This document shows, one piece after another, positions 61,557 to 64,000 of a DNA stretch of 64,000 nt (position 1 is its first letter; every line of letters begins with the position of its first letter). The position numbers and the translations under genes are program-made. The notes under the pieces were generated by a model. That model was not told the origin of the DNA. It was given only the letters and a program-made list of their open reading frames with translations, and searched no databases. The DNA is taken from assembly GCF_004117835.1 (NCBI RefSeq), contig NZ_SDSC01000003.1, positions 210,061-274,060 of the forward strand, read 5' to 3'. Source of the stretch: Macrococcus sp. DPC7161. GTDB taxonomy: Bacteria > Bacillota > Bacilli > Staphylococcales > Staphylococcaceae.

Positions 61557-62330
61557 CTTAGTATGTTTTTTATTATTCGATTCAACTGCTTCAAAAAATT
61601 CTAATATCGATCCTAATGTTTTTTCAAGTGCCTTTTCACTCAATACATGTGGTTCATTTGGAATAATATACATTTCATGTGGTACGTTCAATGCATTTAA
61701 TTTCTCATCTAACATATAGGCGTGTTTCACTCCAACATTTGTGTCTTCTTCTCCGTGTATGATCATGATTGGTGGTGCGTTTGTCGTAATATGATTAATG
61801 GCTTCACGTTTGTCATATTCATTCGGTACTTCATGAATATCTCCTACTAATTTATGCAACATCCCTCTGAGGTCCTTACGTTCTTCATACATATAATAAA
61901 TGCTTGATACACCACCCCAAAAGACAAATGAATTTACTTGTGCTTTTTCAAATGTGAGTAAACCTTGTAAGCCACCTCTTGAAAAGCCAATAAAATGTAT
62001 CGGCACATCTGGATAATTCATTTGAAGTAATCGCACTAAACTGAGTACATCTTCTTGATCACTGCCACCAAATTCATCTTTACCGTTACCTTCATATCCT
62101 CTATAATATGGTCCAATTACCATTGTGTCTGGATATGCAAATTGCATAAGGCGTGCAGTCCTTATTTGTCCCACATTCCCTTTACCACCGCGTAAATACA
62201 TCACGATTCTTTTAACTGCATTTGGTTCATACATTAATGCTTTCACTTTTAATTTATCACTTTTATAAGTCACTTTGTAAAACTTTTGTTGTAATGTTTC
62301 ATCAAATAATCCTACTTTATTGATCCACAT
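61524..62330 (-). CDS. Alpha/beta hydrolase (dienelactone-hydrolase/S9-like)
   Basis: A 268-residue hydrolase. Nucleophile elbow GFSRGG (Ser near residue 120), an acid Asp in HGEEDTNVG (near 197) and His in PNEPHVLS (near 228) make a complete triad. Early YLRGGKGNVGQ fits the oxyanion region. Family members cut esters or small peptides; substrate unknown. It follows ytkD by 4 bases and is likely in one operon with it, as I recall from staphylococci next to pckA. Confidence 0.82.
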   Translation of the reverse strand: MWINKVGLFDETLQQKFYKVTYKSDKLKVKALMYEPNAVKRIVMYLRGGKGNVGQIRTARLMQFAYPDTMVIGPYYRGYEGNGKDEFGGSDQEDVLSLVRLLQMNYPDVPIHFIGFSRGGLQGLLTFEKAQVNSFVFWGGVSSIYYMYEERKDLRGMLHKLVGDIHEVPNEYDKREAINHITTNAPPIMIIHGEEDTNVGVKHAYMLDEKLNALNVPHEMYIIPNEPHVLSEKALEKTLGSILEFFEAVESNNKKHTKISSEVIYDSR

Positions 62331-62334
62331 ACAA

Positions 62335-62784
62335 TCACTTCTTTTCTTTGATATAATCTACAAGATATAAAATACAAGCATCCTTTAATAAGAAACTTTT
62401 ATCTTCGTCTTTAATTTCATCTAACGTTGATGTAAGTACAGGTCCATAAGTTTCATGATAATGTTGATTATGATCCATCGTTTCAACTTCTACATAAAAT
62501 ACATCTTTAGAAAAAGGAACATCGCCGCATACAGTATATGTTCCAATCATTTCATAAGATTTTGCTTTCGCTCCTGTTTCCTCATACAATTCTCGATGCA
62601 TTGCTTCAATGGTTGTTTCACCTTGATTTACTTTCCCACCTGGAAATTCAATACCTCTTCTTTTATGATGTGTTAATAAATATTGATCTTTATATTTTGT
62701 AAGCATCAACACATGGTCATGCTTTGGTGTATTTTGATTTAAATCTAATTTAACGGTGATTCCGTGTTCATCTATAAATTCCAT
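62335..62784 (-). CDS. ytkD: Nudix nucleoside triphosphatase (YtkD-like)
   Basis: A 149-residue Nudix hydrolase. The box runs GGKVNQGETTIEAMHRELYE followed by ETG, fitting Gx5Ex7REUxEExGU. Bacillus YtkD removes (oxidised) purine triphosphates. Position in front of yidD and behind pckA agrees with staphylococcal gene order. AAGGGGAACACTAA precedes the ATG. Confidence 0.82.
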   Translation of the reverse strand: MEFIDEHGITVKLDLNQNTPKHDHVLMLTKYKDQYLLTHHKRRGIEFPGGKVNQGETTIEAMHRELYEETGAKAKSYEMIGTYTVCGDVPFSKDVFYVEVETMDHNQHYHETYGPVLTSTLDEIKDEDKSFLLKDACILYLVDYIKEKK

Positions 62785-62845
62785 TTAGTGTTCCCCTTAA
62801 GTTATGATAAAATGGCTGTATATTAAAATTAAAAAAGAGGTCGCT

Positions 62846-63616
62846 ATGAAAAAGCTTATCTACTTATTTATCATAACATTAATATTGGTGGGTTGTTCAC
62901 AGGAATCTACAAAAAAACCGCTCACAAAAGATGAAACCATTAAATTAATACAAAAAACAATCAAAAATACAAATAGTATAACGGTTCATGCTGACAATAC
63001 AACGACAGTCACTTATGATAAATTTACGACGAAATTCGATGAAACATTAGATTCAAAATACGATACAATCAATCAAAGTGCACTGAAAGTGACGGCGCAA
63101 TCGAATAATACAAAATTTAAAGTAAAACCTTATATTTATAACTTAAGTAAAAACAACGAAATGATTTTCCCTGAAACGAATTACATTAGCTACCGTGCTC
63201 AATTGGCTGACCGTAACTATTTACAAGACTTACAAGCAGATGTTGTCAATTTAACGGACATTGTTCAAGATGTGATTAAGAAAGATAGCAGTGATATCGT
63301 CCTTAAAGACAATACATTTTCTTATGAAGGAAAATCTGAATCGATACAATCATTATATGAATATGGATTCCATTTTAGTAGCATGCATCAAATCAGTTTA
63401 TTTAATCAAATTACAGATTTGAAAGTCGTTAGTGGCAAATATACTATCGATTTATCACCAACAAATAAATTTATGAAGCAACTTGATTTTGAAGTGACAA
63501 TGACTGGAAAAATTAAAAGTAAACCTGTTACAATTAAGATGAAACAGGAAACGCAATATAAAGATTTTAATAAAACAGATGTTACGCCTTATAAAGAAGA
63601 CGAACTATCGGAATAG
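62846..63616 (+). CDS. Lipoprotein of unknown function (DUF6612/LppX-like)
   Basis: A 256-residue lipoprotein. ATG at 62846 follows GAGGTCGCT and starts the signal [17 protein letters not shown]. The body is beta-rich with repeated Thr/Lys patterns and the same general plan as the lipoprotein at 3456-4298. The stop is 7 bases before the yidD start. Confidence 0.75.
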   Translation: MKKLIYLFIITLILVGCSQESTKKPLTKDETIKLIQKTIKNTNSITVHADNTTTVTYDKFTTKFDETLDSKYDTINQSALKVTAQSNNTKFKVKPYIYNLSKNNEMIFPETNYISYRAQLADRNYLQDLQADVVNLTDIVQDVIKKDSSDIVLKDNTFSYEGKSESIQSLYEYGFHFSSMHQISLFNQITDLKVVSGKYTIDLSPTNKFMKQLDFEVTMTGKIKSKPVTIKMKQETQYKDFNKTDVTPYKEDELSE

Positions 63617-63623
63617 AGGCATT

Positions 63624-63857
63624 ATGAAAAAAATATTAATCGCAATTATTAAATTTTATAGAGCATACATTTCACCAATGACACCACCAACATGCCGCTT
63701 CACCCCTACGTGTTCTCAATATGGATTAGAAGCCATTGAAACACACGGTGCACTAAAAGGTGGCTATTTAACGATTAAACGCATTTTAAAATGTCATCCT
63801 TTACATCCAGGTGGTATTGATCTAGTACCTGAAAAGAAAGATAAACATAAACATTAA
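63624..63857 (+). CDS. yidD: YidD membrane protein insertion factor
   Basis: A 77-residue YidD protein with all hallmarks: [23 protein letters not shown] and HPGGIDLVP, including the three conserved Cys. It helps YidC-dependent insertion of membrane proteins at the inner membrane surface. ATG 63624 preceded by AGAGGC; the frame is open upstream but overlaps the lipoprotein gene. Confidence 0.93.
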   Translation: MKKILIAIIKFYRAYISPMTPPTCRFTPTCSQYGLEAIETHGALKGGYLTIKRILKCHPLHPGGIDLVPEKKDKHKH

Positions 63858-63870
63858 AAAAGAACCGTAC

Positions 63871-64000
63871 AGTTGTAGTGAACCCAAAAAGTTGAACTTT
63901 TTATTAAGCTACTTTCATTAAAGCAAGATTTCTGTATTCTACAGGAGTCTTGCTTTTTAATTTTCTCTTCTTTCTAACGAAATTATAATATTCCATATAA
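63871..64000 (-). mobile_element. IS3-family (IS150-like) element, right end of window cuts it
   Basis: On the minus strand a frame enters from the right edge and ends at TAA 63904-63906, reading YNFVRKKRKLKSKTPVEYRN and then LALMKVA, the C-terminus of an IS3-family orfB integrase. Beyond the stop, 63873-63900 begins TGTAGTGAACCC...AAGTTGAACTT, the terminal inverted repeat type of IS150-like elements. It inserted about 15 bases after the yidD stop, in the place of its terminator. Confidence 0.82.

Overview
The window is low-GC Firmicute DNA, most likely from the family Staphylococcaceae. Supporting this are strong AGGAGG-type ribosome sites, many lipoproteins, an LPxTG wall protein, paired crcB genes and a gene neighbourhood (sagB, transaldolase, crcB pair, metK/pckA divergent pair, ytkD, yidD) that I remember from the Staphylococcus aureus chromosome. 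It could be Staphylococcus or a close relative (Macrococcus, Mammaliicoccus); the sequence alone does not settle the species.

Bases 1-3.3 kb hold an OpuC-type osmoprotectant importer (opuCA is cut by the left edge). 3.4-18.5 kb is mostly ordinary chromosome: a lipoprotein, a secreted M30-like metalloprotease, a lone OppA-type binding protein, the glucosaminidase sagB, a ZinT-type zinc lipoprotein, a GH13 1,6-glucosidase, GrpB and HIT proteins, a T-box-controlled MetE-like methyltransferase and several small membrane proteins.

18.6-24.2 kb is a very AT-rich four-gene restriction-modification operon: two m5C methyltransferases, then McrB-like and McrC-like nuclease subunits, the layout of LlaJI. 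The first methyltransferase carries a ribbon-helix-helix-like N-terminal extension, and a 9-bp inverted repeat lies just upstream.

24.4-35.0 kb returns to core genes: transaldolase, the CrcB pair, a wall-anchored 5'-nucleotidase, an aldo/keto reductase, a NERD-like protein, metK with a SAM-I riboswitch, and pckA. Two tandem arrays of palindrome-containing repeats sit in intergenic DNA (9.3-9.5 kb and 29.1-29.4 kb).

35.1-60.2 kb is one large type VII secretion (T7SS, Ess) island on the minus strand. The core machine runs esxA-esaA-essA-esaB-essB-essC, followed by esxC-esxB-esaE-esxD and the nuclease toxin esaD. Downstream come four esaG-type immunity genes (one broken), interleaved with three decayed copies of the toxin. 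Further downstream are two membrane-protein genes (one with an apparent start-region frameshift). The island ends in a TslA-like lipase effector with its TilA-like lipoprotein immunity gene and two small helper proteins, preceded by three more tilA copies (one dead) each followed by a shredded piece of tslA. The island therefore contains two independent effector/immunity arrays in which immunity genes outlive the toxins.

60.7-61.5 kb is an insertion-sequence graveyard: an IS1182-type N-terminus joined to an IS110-type transposase fragment that keeps a possible bridge-RNA region. The window ends with an alpha/beta hydrolase, ytkD, a lipoprotein, yidD and the 3' end of an IS3-family element entering from the right.
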